A stretch of DNA of 10,729 nt from an uncultured Erysipelotrichaceae bacterium (GTDB lineage: Bacteria > Bacillota_I > Bacilli_A > Erysipelotrichales > Erysipelotrichaceae), in NCBI GenBank assembly GCA_937893225.1, contig CALBJM010000135.1, forward strand, positions 1 to 10,729. Direction: 5' to 3'. Both the position numbers and the translations under genes were made by a program. The stretch's first letter is position 1; the number at the start of each line of letters is the position of its first letter. Positions 1 through 6,623 of this stretch are shown here, in pieces. The notes under the pieces were generated by a model. The model saw only the letters and a list, made by a program, of their open reading frames with translations, was not told the origin of the DNA and searched no databases.

Positions 1-41
1 CTTCGGGACATTTTCACTTGTGTTACAATGAGACATTATCA
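1..41. mobile_element. Probable terminal end of an IS21-family-like insertion sequence (rest outside window)
   Basis: Two imperfect 12-bp direct repeats, GGGACATTTTCA at 5-16 and GAGACATTATCA at 30-41, match at 10 of 12 positions and are spaced 25 bp apart. Multiple short repeats near each tip, with ends reading TG...CA, are known for IS21-family elements. Here the last bases are ...TCA, so the tip would be at 41. No transposase codons are visible because the element would lie to the left of the window. The neighbouring secreted-protein gene runs into this sequence and stops in its last three bases, as expected for an insertion. The repeats are seen directly; the family assignment is inference. 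Confidence 0.45.
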
Positions 42-503
42 TTTGTGGTTCATATCATCTGTAATATTTAACATTTCTCCTTTTTTCAAGGTATACTTCA
101 ATGTATAATTTTGAATATATGAAGCATACTTTCCTGATTTTACAACAACTGTAGTCGCAGCTTCCAAGCCATTTTCAGTAGTACCTTTAACTTTTGCAGT
201 ACCTGGTTTCAGAACTTTAAAAGTATTTGAATGAGCATCCGGAAAATTTATAATATCTGCTCCTTCGACTACCTCAAAAGTGCATTTTGGATCAACATCA
301 TATGGTTGATTCTGATATGACAAATAGAAATAATACGACGATAAATCATCATCGTCTCGTACCGCAAAAACATTTTCATTCGAAATAAACTGAAATGATG
401 TTGTCTCTCCACTTTGTCCTTCAGCAAAGATTGGCAAAATAGTACCAAAAGCACAAAATAAAGCGATAATTAGTGATATTACTTTTTTGTATATATGAGT
501 CAT
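39..503 (-). CDS. Secreted Ig-like (Big2-type) domain protein, probably 3'-truncated by an insertion sequence
   Basis: The 154-residue product starts with a Sec signal peptide: K6-K7, a hydrophobic core at about 8-24, and likely cleavage after Ala27 (PIFA). There is no lipobox. Residues 75-123 resemble a bacterial Ig-like group 2 strand pattern (LKPGTAKVKGT, then NGLEA and TVVV), a fold common in surface proteins of Gram-positive bacteria. The final 30 residues look like the start of another domain that ends abruptly. The stop codon TGA lies at 39-41, exactly the tip of the IS-like repeats, so the natural protein was probably longer. The start at 503 follows a strong GGGGGAG ribosome-binding site (510-516) with 6 nt spacing. 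It has its own promoter. Its binding partner or ligand is unknown. Confidence 0.7.
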   Translation of the reverse strand: MTHIYKKVISLIIALFCAFGTILPIFAEGQSGETTSFQFISNENVFAVRDDDDLSSYYFYLSYQNQPYDVDPKCTFEVVEGADIINFPDAHSNTFKVLKPGTAKVKGTTENGLEAATTVVVKSGKYASYIQNYTLKYTLKKGEMLNITDDMNHK

Positions 504-526
504 ATGTGGCTCCCCCTCTTGCCAAA

Positions 527-555
527 ATTATAAGCGAAACCGCTTACATTTTGAA
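527..555 (-). promoter_or_regulatory. Sigma-A-type promoter for the secreted Ig-like protein
   Basis: On the minus strand there is TTCAAA (550-555) as a weak -35 box, a 17-bp spacer, and a perfect -10 box TATAAT (527-532). The start codon at 503 lies downstream of a strong ribosome-binding site. The promoter falls just after the terminator of the upstream glycosyltransferase gene, so the small secreted gene is likely transcribed on its own. Confidence 0.6.
535..548 (-). promoter_or_regulatory. cre-like palindromic operator within the promoter spacer
   Basis: The minus strand reads TGTAAGCGGTTTCG, which fits the CcpA cre consensus TGWAANCGNTNWCA at every fixed position but the last. The core TAAGCG-GTTT-CGCTTA (531-546) is a perfect inverted repeat and lies almost entirely between the -35 and -10 boxes. 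A LacI/GalR-family repressor bound there would block RNA polymerase. It could be CcpA or a local LacI-type regulator. The longer inverted repeat (CAAAAT...ATTTTG flanks, one bulge) could also fold in RNA read from upstream. Confidence 0.5.
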
Positions 556-565
556 TAAGAATATC

Positions 566-594
566 AAAAAAGCAGCACAGAATCCCATGCTACT
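566..594 (-). terminator. Intrinsic terminator of the glycosyltransferase gene
   Basis: On the minus strand an 8-bp stem (arms 587-594 and 571-578, two G-U pairs) with an 8-nt loop is followed by six T residues (566-571). The TAG stop codon of the glycosyltransferase gene is inside the first arm. It separates that gene from the secreted-protein promoter directly downstream. Confidence 0.65.
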
Positions 595-1873
595 TCTTCA
601 TTGCTAATTGAGAGGTTGAATAGTGTTGAATTGGCGTCCATGTAACATTTGTATATAAAGCCTGCACTGTAATAGGAATATACGTTAACATGTACATTGG
701 AAACATTGGTAAGTACTTTATCTTTTCTAATGGAGTTGCTGGAATTCTCTTCCACTCCATAACGACTGTAATTGCTGCTAATAACATCATGCTTCCCCAC
801 ATGCCAAGCAATAGCCCCGTTAAAAAATGAATCATTTCTTGACGCAATACCAAAGAAATATAGTAAGGCATAAATAATGTTGCCCCTAAGATCCACAAAG
901 CCAATGCAACAAGAATAACAGTCAATAAAGTACATGGCAAACATGTCATTAAGATATCATAATACGCAATTCTCTTCCCTTTTTCTTTGCATAAGCCCTT
1001 TGTTAAGCTCCCTAGATACTTTCCATCAATTTGATAAAAGCCCTTGGCCCAACGCAATCTTTGTTTCCAAGATTGTTCCATTGTTGTAGGTTGTTCATCA
1101 TACAACATTGCTGAATCCACATATCCAATTCTTTTATTCTGAATTGTAGAAGCAACAGAAAATTGAATATCTTCTGTTAAGAAATAATATGGCCATCCAT
1201 CATTTTCATCCATCAATGAAGACGTCACCACAAATCCAGTACCAGAAATCATACACTGTGCACCAATCATATCTCTAACATAATTTAAGTGTCTTGCTTC
1301 GTGTAGAAACCATGTAGAATACGCTGCACTTAACCAATTTGTACCAAAGTTCTTGGAGTTGCGATACGTCGTTAAAGCATCATATTTTCCACTCGCAAGC
1401 TTCTTATTCACTTCCATTAAGAAATGACAATCTACGATATTATCTGCATCAAATACAACAAATGCATCATAATAATCTCTCCCCTTTAAAGAAGAAACTT
1501 TTGTATACAAATAATTTAAAGCATATCCTTTACCAACCTCTTCTTTATTGAAGCGCTCATAAACGACTGCTCCATGCAAATGTGCAATTTCTGCCGTATG
1601 ATCAGTACAATTATCTGCTACGACATACACATCATAATGCTCTTTTGGATATTGTTGAGCATTTAAACTATCCAACAATTCCGCAATGACGCTTTCCTCA
1701 TTTCTAGCACTAATAAATATCGCAAAACGTTTCCGTACTGGCGTATCTTTCAATTCTTTTTTCTTAGATTTAAATATTGAAATGCATATATATACAACTT
1801 GATATGCATAAGCAAGTATCAAGAAATCCATAACAAGTGTTGTAAATAATCCAAACTGATCAAGAATATTCAT
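590..1873 (-). CDS. Membrane-bound processive glycosyltransferase, family 2 (COG1215 type)
   Basis: A 427-residue inner-membrane enzyme expected to transfer sugars from a nucleotide donor to a growing polysaccharide or lipid-linked glycan. An N-terminal membrane segment (about 8-34) is followed by a cytoplasmic GT-A domain: ISARNEE (54-60), VVADNCTDHT (84-93), the metal-binding DAD (142-144), TED with the likely catalytic Asp (233-235) and QRLRW (271-275), the QxxRW motif of processive synthases such as BcsA, HasA and IcaA. Three to four further membrane segments lie at about 304-335, 345-372 and 388-408. I chose ATG at 1873 because GGAGG (1878-1882) precedes it; an in-frame TTG at 1933 has no such site. 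No partner genes for export or modification are adjacent. The sugar product cannot be read from the sequence. Confidence 0.88.
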   Translation of the reverse strand: MNILDQFGLFTTLVMDFLILAYAYQVVYICISIFKSKKKELKDTPVRKRFAIFISARNEESVIAELLDSLNAQQYPKEHYDVYVVADNCTDHTAEIAHLHGAVVYERFNKEEVGKGYALNYLYTKVSSLKGRDYYDAFVVFDADNIVDCHFLMEVNKKLASGKYDALTTYRNSKNFGTNWLSAAYSTWFLHEARHLNYVRDMIGAQCMISGTGFVVTSSLMDENDGWPYYFLTEDIQFSVASTIQNKRIGYVDSAMLYDEQPTTMEQSWKQRLRWAKGFYQIDGKYLGSLTKGLCKEKGKRIAYYDILMTCLPCTLLTVILVALALWILGATLFMPYYISLVLRQEMIHFLTGLLLGMWGSMMLLAAITVVMEWKRIPATPLEKIKYLPMFPMYMLTYIPITVQALYTNVTWTPIQHYSTSQLAMKK

Positions 1874-1895
1874 ACATCCTCCAACATCACCGTAT

Positions 1896-1924
1896 AATAT
1901 ACGCATTTTCACAATTCTCTTCAA
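1896..1924 (-). promoter_or_regulatory. Probable promoter of the glycosyltransferase gene
   Basis: Minus strand: TTGAAG (1919-1924), 17-bp spacer, TATATT (1896-1901), with an overlapping TATTAT alternative at 1894-1899. Transcription would begin near 1889, leaving a short leader that contains the GGAGG site. If this is right, the TTG at 1933 lies upstream of the transcript, which supports the ATG at 1873. Confidence 0.42.
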
Positions 1925-1984
1925 GCGCAACAATGCATTTCATAAAATTTTCACTCTGATTCAAAAAAAGAAAGCACTTCCATA

Positions 1985-1993
1985 TGGTATAAT
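1985..1993 (+). promoter_or_regulatory. Extended -10 promoter of the VanZ-family gene
   Basis: TGGTATAAT is a perfect extended -10 element (TGn plus TATAAT at 1988-1993). No good -35 box is seen 16-18 bp upstream, as is tolerated for this promoter class. Transcription would begin near 2000, only about 5 nt before the ATG at 2005. Confidence 0.55.
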
Positions 1994-2004
1994 AGTCCAG
2001 CTTT

Positions 2005-2502
2005 ATGAAATGGTTATTACAATCTCTTCCAGACATTTTAATTTTACTGGGAATCTATATAAAAATCTATTATCCAAAATGGAAACAACTAGAACACAAT
2101 GCATTTCTTTGGCATACTGCTTTTTATGCATATATTTGTATTGTATTAGGCTGGACCATTATGCCAATTTTTGTACACTTACCTTGGGCATTTGATGGTG
2201 TATATCTCAACTACAATCTATTACCATTTTCTGACTGGATCCATGGCTATGGCAACTATAGAAGAGAAACACTCTATAATCTCTTATTATTTATGCCTTT
2301 TGGATTTATTTGCCAACGCACACTAAAAAAACCATATAGAACTACCCTTCTATATGGTGCACTCTTCTCTCTAACCATTGAAATATCACAACTCCTTTTT
2401 ACCACAAATCGCATATGTGATATTACAGATTTAATTAACAATACCCTAGGAACTTTACTAGGCATACTCACATTTATTCTCTATGATAAATACCTTAAGT
2501 AG
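2005..2502 (+). CDS. VanZ-family membrane protein
   Basis: A 165-residue integral membrane protein of the VanZ-like family, named after the teicoplanin-resistance accessory protein; most chromosomal members have no assigned function. Hydrophobic segments lie at about 7-24, 33-58, 90-106, 112-133 and 145-160. Family marks are NLLPF (71-75), YNLLLFMPFG (91-100), E126 and Q129 in TIEISQL, and the R-x-C-D-x-x-D then NNTLGTLLG stretch (136-153). The frame is closed by TAG at 1993-1995 and the next in-frame Met is residue 53, so ATG 2005 is the only sensible start. There is no Shine-Dalgarno sequence before it and the promoter sits only 11 nt upstream, so the mRNA is probably nearly leaderless. It diverges from the glycosyltransferase gene, which hints at, but does not prove, a shared envelope role. 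Confidence 0.85.
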   Translation: MKWLLQSLPDILILLGIYIKIYYPKWKQLEHNAFLWHTAFYAYICIVLGWTIMPIFVHLPWAFDGVYLNYNLLPFSDWIHGYGNYRRETLYNLLLFMPFGFICQRTLKKPYRTTLLYGALFSLTIEISQLLFTTNRICDITDLINNTLGTLLGILTFILYDKYLK

Positions 2503-2519
2503 CTTTAGCTACTTTTTTT
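2497..2519 (+). terminator. Intrinsic terminator of the VanZ-family gene, shared hairpin with the convergent gene
   Basis: AAGTAGC (2497-2503), loop TTTA, GCTACTT (2508-2514) and a seven-T tract (2513-2519) form a compact plus-strand terminator. The VanZ TAG (2500-2502) is in the left arm and the TAG of the minus-strand lipoprotein gene (2509-2511) in the right arm. On the minus strand the same hairpin lacks a T tract, so it would be a weak terminator for the four-gene operon. Confidence 0.75.
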
Positions 2520-2811
2520 CAAATGACATTGTTTCGCCACCCGTACCTGGAAAAGACACTGTCATGACATTTTTTGAAATCTTATAAGAAGCAGATTGAT
2601 CACCAATTGTAATGATTCCATCTCCCCATGTACATGCTTTTTCTTCCCCACTGGCTTTCATTGTACAAGTACCGTCTTTTTTTAGATCAAAGTAAGTATC
2701 TTCGTTTACTCCACCACTATAAGACTGATAATAATACTTTCCTTCTACTCCGGAAGAACATCCTGCTAATAAAAATGTCATTGCTAATAAAATACTTGTT
2801 TGTTTTTTCAT
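2509..2811 (-). CDS. Small predicted lipoprotein of unknown function
   Basis: The 100-residue product has a lipoprotein signal peptide: K2-K3, hydrophobic core 5-16 and lipobox LAGC with Cys18 as the lipidated residue. The mature part, about 80 residues, alternates short beta strands (YFDLKKDGTCTM, GIITIGD, SYKISKNVMTVSF, TMSFEKK), like small lipocalin-like or repeated beta-strand lipoproteins of Bacillota. Cys49 and Cys60 could form a disulfide. The ATG overlaps the TGA of the nucleoside kinase gene (ATGA at 2808-2811), so translation is probably coupled and it is the last gene of the operon. I do not recognise a specific family. Why a surface lipoprotein is coupled to a cytoplasmic kinase is unclear. 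Confidence 0.75.
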   Translation of the reverse strand: MKKQTSILLAMTFLLAGCSSGVEGKYYYQSYSGGVNEDTYFDLKKDGTCTMKASGEEKACTWGDGIITIGDQSASYKISKNVMTVSFPGTGGETMSFEKK

Positions 2812-4469
2812 GATGCTATTGTACTCCCACCAATAAATTCTCGGATTATTGAATTGTTTGCTATAGATGTGTCATCTTGGATTTCTACAAAGTATTCCAA
2901 GAATTTCAACATTCGCTGCGCTTCACCATATTGTTCAGATTCATACGATATTTCTTTTAACAATGGTTCTGCATATTTCTTTAGAACTGCCAATTCATAA
3001 ATACATTGACTATTAAAGAAAACATCTGCTTGATCATTATACGGGAAAATATTCTTTTCTTCCCCTTTTCTAACAGAAGGCCAAGAAGCAATCGTTTCTT
3101 CAGCAGATACACCTCTCGTACGATAATCGCGTACCAATCTGCGTAACATGCGCGCATCTGTTGTTGGAATTCTATGATATCTATCAATAGAAAGTTGCGT
3201 CAAAGGGCTAATATAAATTTTAAATTTCTCTGAATCTTTTATACCTTCCGTTAATTTTGGATTTAAACCATGGATACCTTCAATCACGATGATTTGATTT
3301 TTATCTAACTGAACGATGCGTTTTCCGTATTCTTTTTCTCCAGTCAAAAAATTAAATTCTGGCAAATCCACAACTTCATGCGCTAATAACGCATTCATTT
3401 GCTTTGTAAACAAATTGACATCTACAGCACTCAGATCTTCAAAATCTTTTTTACCATCTGGCCCAACAGCTAGATCAACACGATTTACAAAATAATCATC
3501 TGTACCTAGATATAAAGTTTTCAGCCCTAAGACTTGCAACTGTATACATAAACGTTTGGCAAATGAAGTTTTGCCTGAAGAGGAAGGGCCAGCAATCAAC
3601 ACGATCCTTTTCTCTTTTTCATAAATCATATGAGCAATATCTGCTATCTTTTTTTCATGCAGCGCTTCCGACAACAAAATCAAATTTTTCGTATCATGGG
3701 AAAGTACAATGCGATTCAAATCATTAACTTCTTCCACACCCGTTAATTTTTCCCAATTTTTTTCTTCAGAAAAGGCTTCATACAAAAGATTTTGTTCAGC
3801 AAATGGAGGAATGACATTCGGATCAGATGGTTGCGGAAAACGAAGAACTATCCCTTTTCGATACACATGCAAATCAAATTTTGTTAAATATCCGCTTGAT
3901 GGCAATAAATATTGATCAAATAAATGTTGTTCATCATCCAGTGTTGTCACAAACACTTCTCTTACATCATATGCATGAGACAACGCGCGATGTTCATCAT
4001 CTATTAATTCATTCTTATGCATTGCATGTAAAATTGCATCCCGATCTTTTTTCACTTGTAAAATTGGCAAATCTGCCGCAATGAGATTTTGCATCCGCTT
4101 TGTAATTTTTTCTACTAGAACTTCTTTTGTAAATTTAGATTGATGAATCGTTGTATAGATTCCCTTCGAAATAGAGTTAGCAATCCGAATATGAGCTTCT
4201 TTTCCTACAACATCTTTGACTGCTTTTATGTACAATAGGGTCAATGATTTTTGATAACTCATATTGGCATAACTATTTCGTAAATCAAAAAGTTCTACCA
4301 AACTATCTTCTTCTATCTCCGTATTGAGCCTTTGATAGGTATGATTGATCTTACATGCTAATATAGGATACAAAAATTGTTTATCTTTTAACAATTGCGC
4401 AACACATATCGCATGTTCTACTTTTTCAATATGATTTGATCCATCTGGATATTTTATAAAGAGTTGCAT
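2808..4469 (-). CDS. Nucleoside kinase (uridine kinase-like) with N-terminal TGS and ThrRS-like domains
   Basis: A 553-residue cytosolic enzyme expected to phosphorylate a nucleoside, probably uridine or cytidine, with a nucleoside triphosphate. In order: a TGS-like domain (1-65; MQLFIKYPDGS), a region resembling the second additional domain of threonyl-tRNA synthetase (about 70-250), then a PRK/uridine-kinase P-loop domain (about 285-490). The kinase domain has Walker A GPSSSGKT (294-301), the acidic LGTDDYF stretch (321-327) and EGIHGLN (397-403). It is more than twice the length of Udk, which is only the kinase part; this fused architecture is common in Clostridia and relatives. AAGGAGG (4474-4480) is placed 4 nt before the ATG. 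It lies 23 nt after ppk1 and overlaps the lipoprotein gene by 4 nt. The substrate is inferred from the family. Confidence 0.88.
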   Translation of the reverse strand: MQLFIKYPDGSNHIEKVEHAICVAQLLKDKQFLYPILACKINHTYQRLNTEIEEDSLVELFDLRNSYANMSYQKSLTLLYIKAVKDVVGKEAHIRIANSISKGIYTTIHQSKFTKEVLVEKITKRMQNLIAADLPILQVKKDRDAILHAMHKNELIDDEHRALSHAYDVREVFVTTLDDEQHLFDQYLLPSSGYLTKFDLHVYRKGIVLRFPQPSDPNVIPPFAEQNLLYEAFSEEKNWEKLTGVEEVNDLNRIVLSHDTKNLILLSEALHEKKIADIAHMIYEKEKRIVLIAGPSSSGKTSFAKRLCIQLQVLGLKTLYLGTDDYFVNRVDLAVGPDGKKDFEDLSAVDVNLFTKQMNALLAHEVVDLPEFNFLTGEKEYGKRIVQLDKNQIIVIEGIHGLNPKLTEGIKDSEKFKIYISPLTQLSIDRYHRIPTTDARMLRRLVRDYRTRGVSAEETIASWPSVRKGEEKNIFPYNDQADVFFNSQCIYELAVLKKYAEPLLKEISYESEQYGEAQRMLKFLEYFVEIQDDTSIANNSIIREFIGGSTIAS

Positions 4470-4492
4470 TGAACCTCCTTGCAGATAGAAAA

Positions 4493-6610
4493 TTATTGTT
4501 TCAATTTAGTATCAAATACTGCGGTATCTTGGCGTACACGTTTCTTTGGAATGCTTTGCGTAGATTTTGGTACCATACGCATCAAAGCAAGTTGAGAATT
4601 AAATGGAGCTTCATTATTTCTAACTTTATGATATCTACCTGTATCACTCATTATACGCGCTTTTGTATTATCCTGGAAGCAAAGTTGTAAATACTGATCG
4701 ATATTTTCTTTTATGGATGCATCCAAAATTGGACAAGCCACTTCTACTCTTCTTTCTGTATTTCTCGTCATAAAATCTGCAGAAGAAATGTACATCTTTT
4801 CTGCAGGGCCCTTTCCAAACACATACACGCGAGAATGCTCCAAAAATCTACCTACGATCGAAATAATGTGAATATGATCCGTTTTTCCTGGAACTTGCGG
4901 TAATATACAAGAAATACCGCGCACAATCAAATTCACCTGTACACCATGTTCACTCGCTTCTTGCATCTTTTTCATGAGATCCTCATCAGTAATAGAATTC
5001 AATTTACATGTGATACACCCATCTTTTCCCTTTGCGATTTCTTCATCCATGAATGCCAATACTTTTTGTTTCAAGCTCACTGGAGCAACTAATAATGTAG
5101 AATACTTTCCATCCAACTTACCAATCGCCATATTTTTAAAGAAAGCAACAACATCTTCTACAATTTCTTCTTTAGCAGTAATATATGCAAAGTCTGTATA
5201 TGTATGTGCAGTATTTTCATTGAAGTTACCCGTAGCAATCAAAGCTACATGTTCTGGTTTAGAAGCAACCATTTTAGTAATCAAGCAAACTTTCGAATGT
5301 ACTTTGTATTTTTCAAAACCATACATGACATTGCACCCAGCATCTTCTAATTTCTCAGAATAATCAATATTATTCTGTTCATCAAAACGTGCCTTTAATT
5401 CAATTAAAACATCTACTTCTTTTCCATTTTCTGCAGCCTGGCACAAATAATCGACTAAGCGTGCATGATTTGCCAAACGATAGATGGTAATTTTAATAGA
5501 AACTGTTTTCGAATCATTTGCGGCTTCCCTAACCAATTGTAAAAATGGCTCCATAGATTCATATGGGTAATGTAGTAATACATCTTTCTTTTGTATTTGG
5601 TTGAACAAAGATTGGTTATAATGAAATGCCGCAGAGAGTTTTGGCTCATATGGAGGATATGTATATTTTCTTTTTGCTTCTTCATCAATAAAGTTTTCAA
5701 TATAAAATACATATTTCAAATTCATTGGTGCAGAAGTTGTAAATACCTCTCGTCTTGTGATTTTTAAATTTGTCATTAAGTACTTTGCAAAAGAATTTCC
5801 TGGCTTTTTCGAAAGTGTTACCATCGTTACGTTCATTTTTCGTCTTTCTTTTAAGACTTTTTCCATTTTCTTTCGATAATCCAAAATATCTTCAAAAGCC
5901 TCATCGTCTGCATCAACATAAGCGCTACGAGACACAGTTAATTTCAAAATTTCTGAAATCTTTCCATTATCAAATAAAGAAGAAAAATAATACGCCACCA
6001 AATCTTCTGTATGCACATATTTCAATTTCTTTTTCTTTGATACAACAATGATATGCGGTAAAGATTGTGGTACTGCTACAAATCCATAATATACGTGGTT
6101 CTTTTGCTTCATTTCTGCTGCGATATACGTAATATGATTTTGTAAATTCGGAAAAGGATGATGCGTATCTACGATTTGTGGATTTAACAAAGGCAATATT
6201 TTTGCTTTGTAATACTTTTTCAAATATTTCAATTCTTCTTTGCCGCAATCCTCGATTTTTACATCTTCAATCCCTTCTTTAGCTAATTCTTTACTTAATT
6301 CTCCAAAGATTCTATCTCTTTTTTTACAAATTCTTTTCGCTGCAGGATAGATTGCTGCCATTTGTTGTGCCGGTGTCATACCAGACTTATTATCGATTTT
6401 TGTAACTTTTGCATGGTGCATGTCCCAAAGAGAACCAACACGTACTCTAAAAAATTCTTCCAAATTCGAAGAGAAAAAATATACAGACTTTAATCTCTCC
6501 AATAATGGCACTTGCGAATCTTTTGCTTCATTTAATACTCTGTCATTAAACCGCAGCCATGACAATTCTCTGTTGCATGTATAACCTTGTTTATATAAAT
6601 TCTTTTGCAT
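4493..6610 (-). CDS. ppk1: Polyphosphate kinase 1
   Basis: A 705-residue enzyme that reversibly transfers the gamma phosphate of ATP to inorganic polyphosphate. Visible from the N terminus: NRELSWLRFNDRVLNEA (13-29), the start of the PPK N domain; the head domain; SIKITIYRLA (371-380) and ELKARFDEQNN (404-414), phosphate-binding stretches; YKVHSKVCLI (435-444) with the phosphoacceptor His438; ATGNFNENTA (459-468); and FLEHSRVY (589-596) followed by ISSADFMTRN, the C-terminal domain with the conserved His592. The residue 19 after His438, a histidine (H454) in the E. coli enzyme, is Leu457 here. Length is usual for PPK1. The ATG at 6610 is chosen over TTG 6628 because the AGAGGA site lies between them. 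It is second in a four-gene operon; no exopolyphosphatase gene is adjacent. Confidence 0.95.
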   Translation of the reverse strand: MQKNLYKQGYTCNRELSWLRFNDRVLNEAKDSQVPLLERLKSVYFFSSNLEEFFRVRVGSLWDMHHAKVTKIDNKSGMTPAQQMAAIYPAAKRICKKRDRIFGELSKELAKEGIEDVKIEDCGKEELKYLKKYYKAKILPLLNPQIVDTHHPFPNLQNHITYIAAEMKQKNHVYYGFVAVPQSLPHIIVVSKKKKLKYVHTEDLVAYYFSSLFDNGKISEILKLTVSRSAYVDADDEAFEDILDYRKKMEKVLKERRKMNVTMVTLSKKPGNSFAKYLMTNLKITRREVFTTSAPMNLKYVFYIENFIDEEAKRKYTYPPYEPKLSAAFHYNQSLFNQIQKKDVLLHYPYESMEPFLQLVREAANDSKTVSIKITIYRLANHARLVDYLCQAAENGKEVDVLIELKARFDEQNNIDYSEKLEDAGCNVMYGFEKYKVHSKVCLITKMVASKPEHVALIATGNFNENTAHTYTDFAYITAKEEIVEDVVAFFKNMAIGKLDGKYSTLLVAPVSLKQKVLAFMDEEIAKGKDGCITCKLNSITDEDLMKKMQEASEHGVQVNLIVRGISCILPQVPGKTDHIHIISIVGRFLEHSRVYVFGKGPAEKMYISSADFMTRNTERRVEVACPILDASIKENIDQYLQLCFQDNTKARIMSDTGRYHKVRNNEAPFNSQLALMRMVPKSTQSIPKKRVRQDTAVFDTKLKQ

Positions 6611-6617
6611 ACCTTTT

Positions 6618-6623
6618 TCCTCT
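6618..6623 (-). promoter_or_regulatory. Ribosome-binding site that fixes the ppk1 start
   Basis: AGAGGA on the minus strand sits 7 nt before ATG 6610 and overlaps the TAG stop (6622-6624) of the acetyltransferase gene. The TTG at 6628 would place this site inside the coding region, so the ATG is favoured and translation is likely coupled to the upstream gene. Confidence 0.7.

Noticed and set aside
1874..1933. N-terminal extension of the glycosyltransferase from TTG 1933
   Set aside because: No ribosome-binding site precedes it, the likely promoter overlaps it, and GGAGG sits just before ATG 1873.
4974..5363. Open frame of 129 codons on the plus strand opposite ppk1
   Set aside because: It is antisense to conserved PPK1 catalytic motifs and shows no domain or ribosome-binding site.
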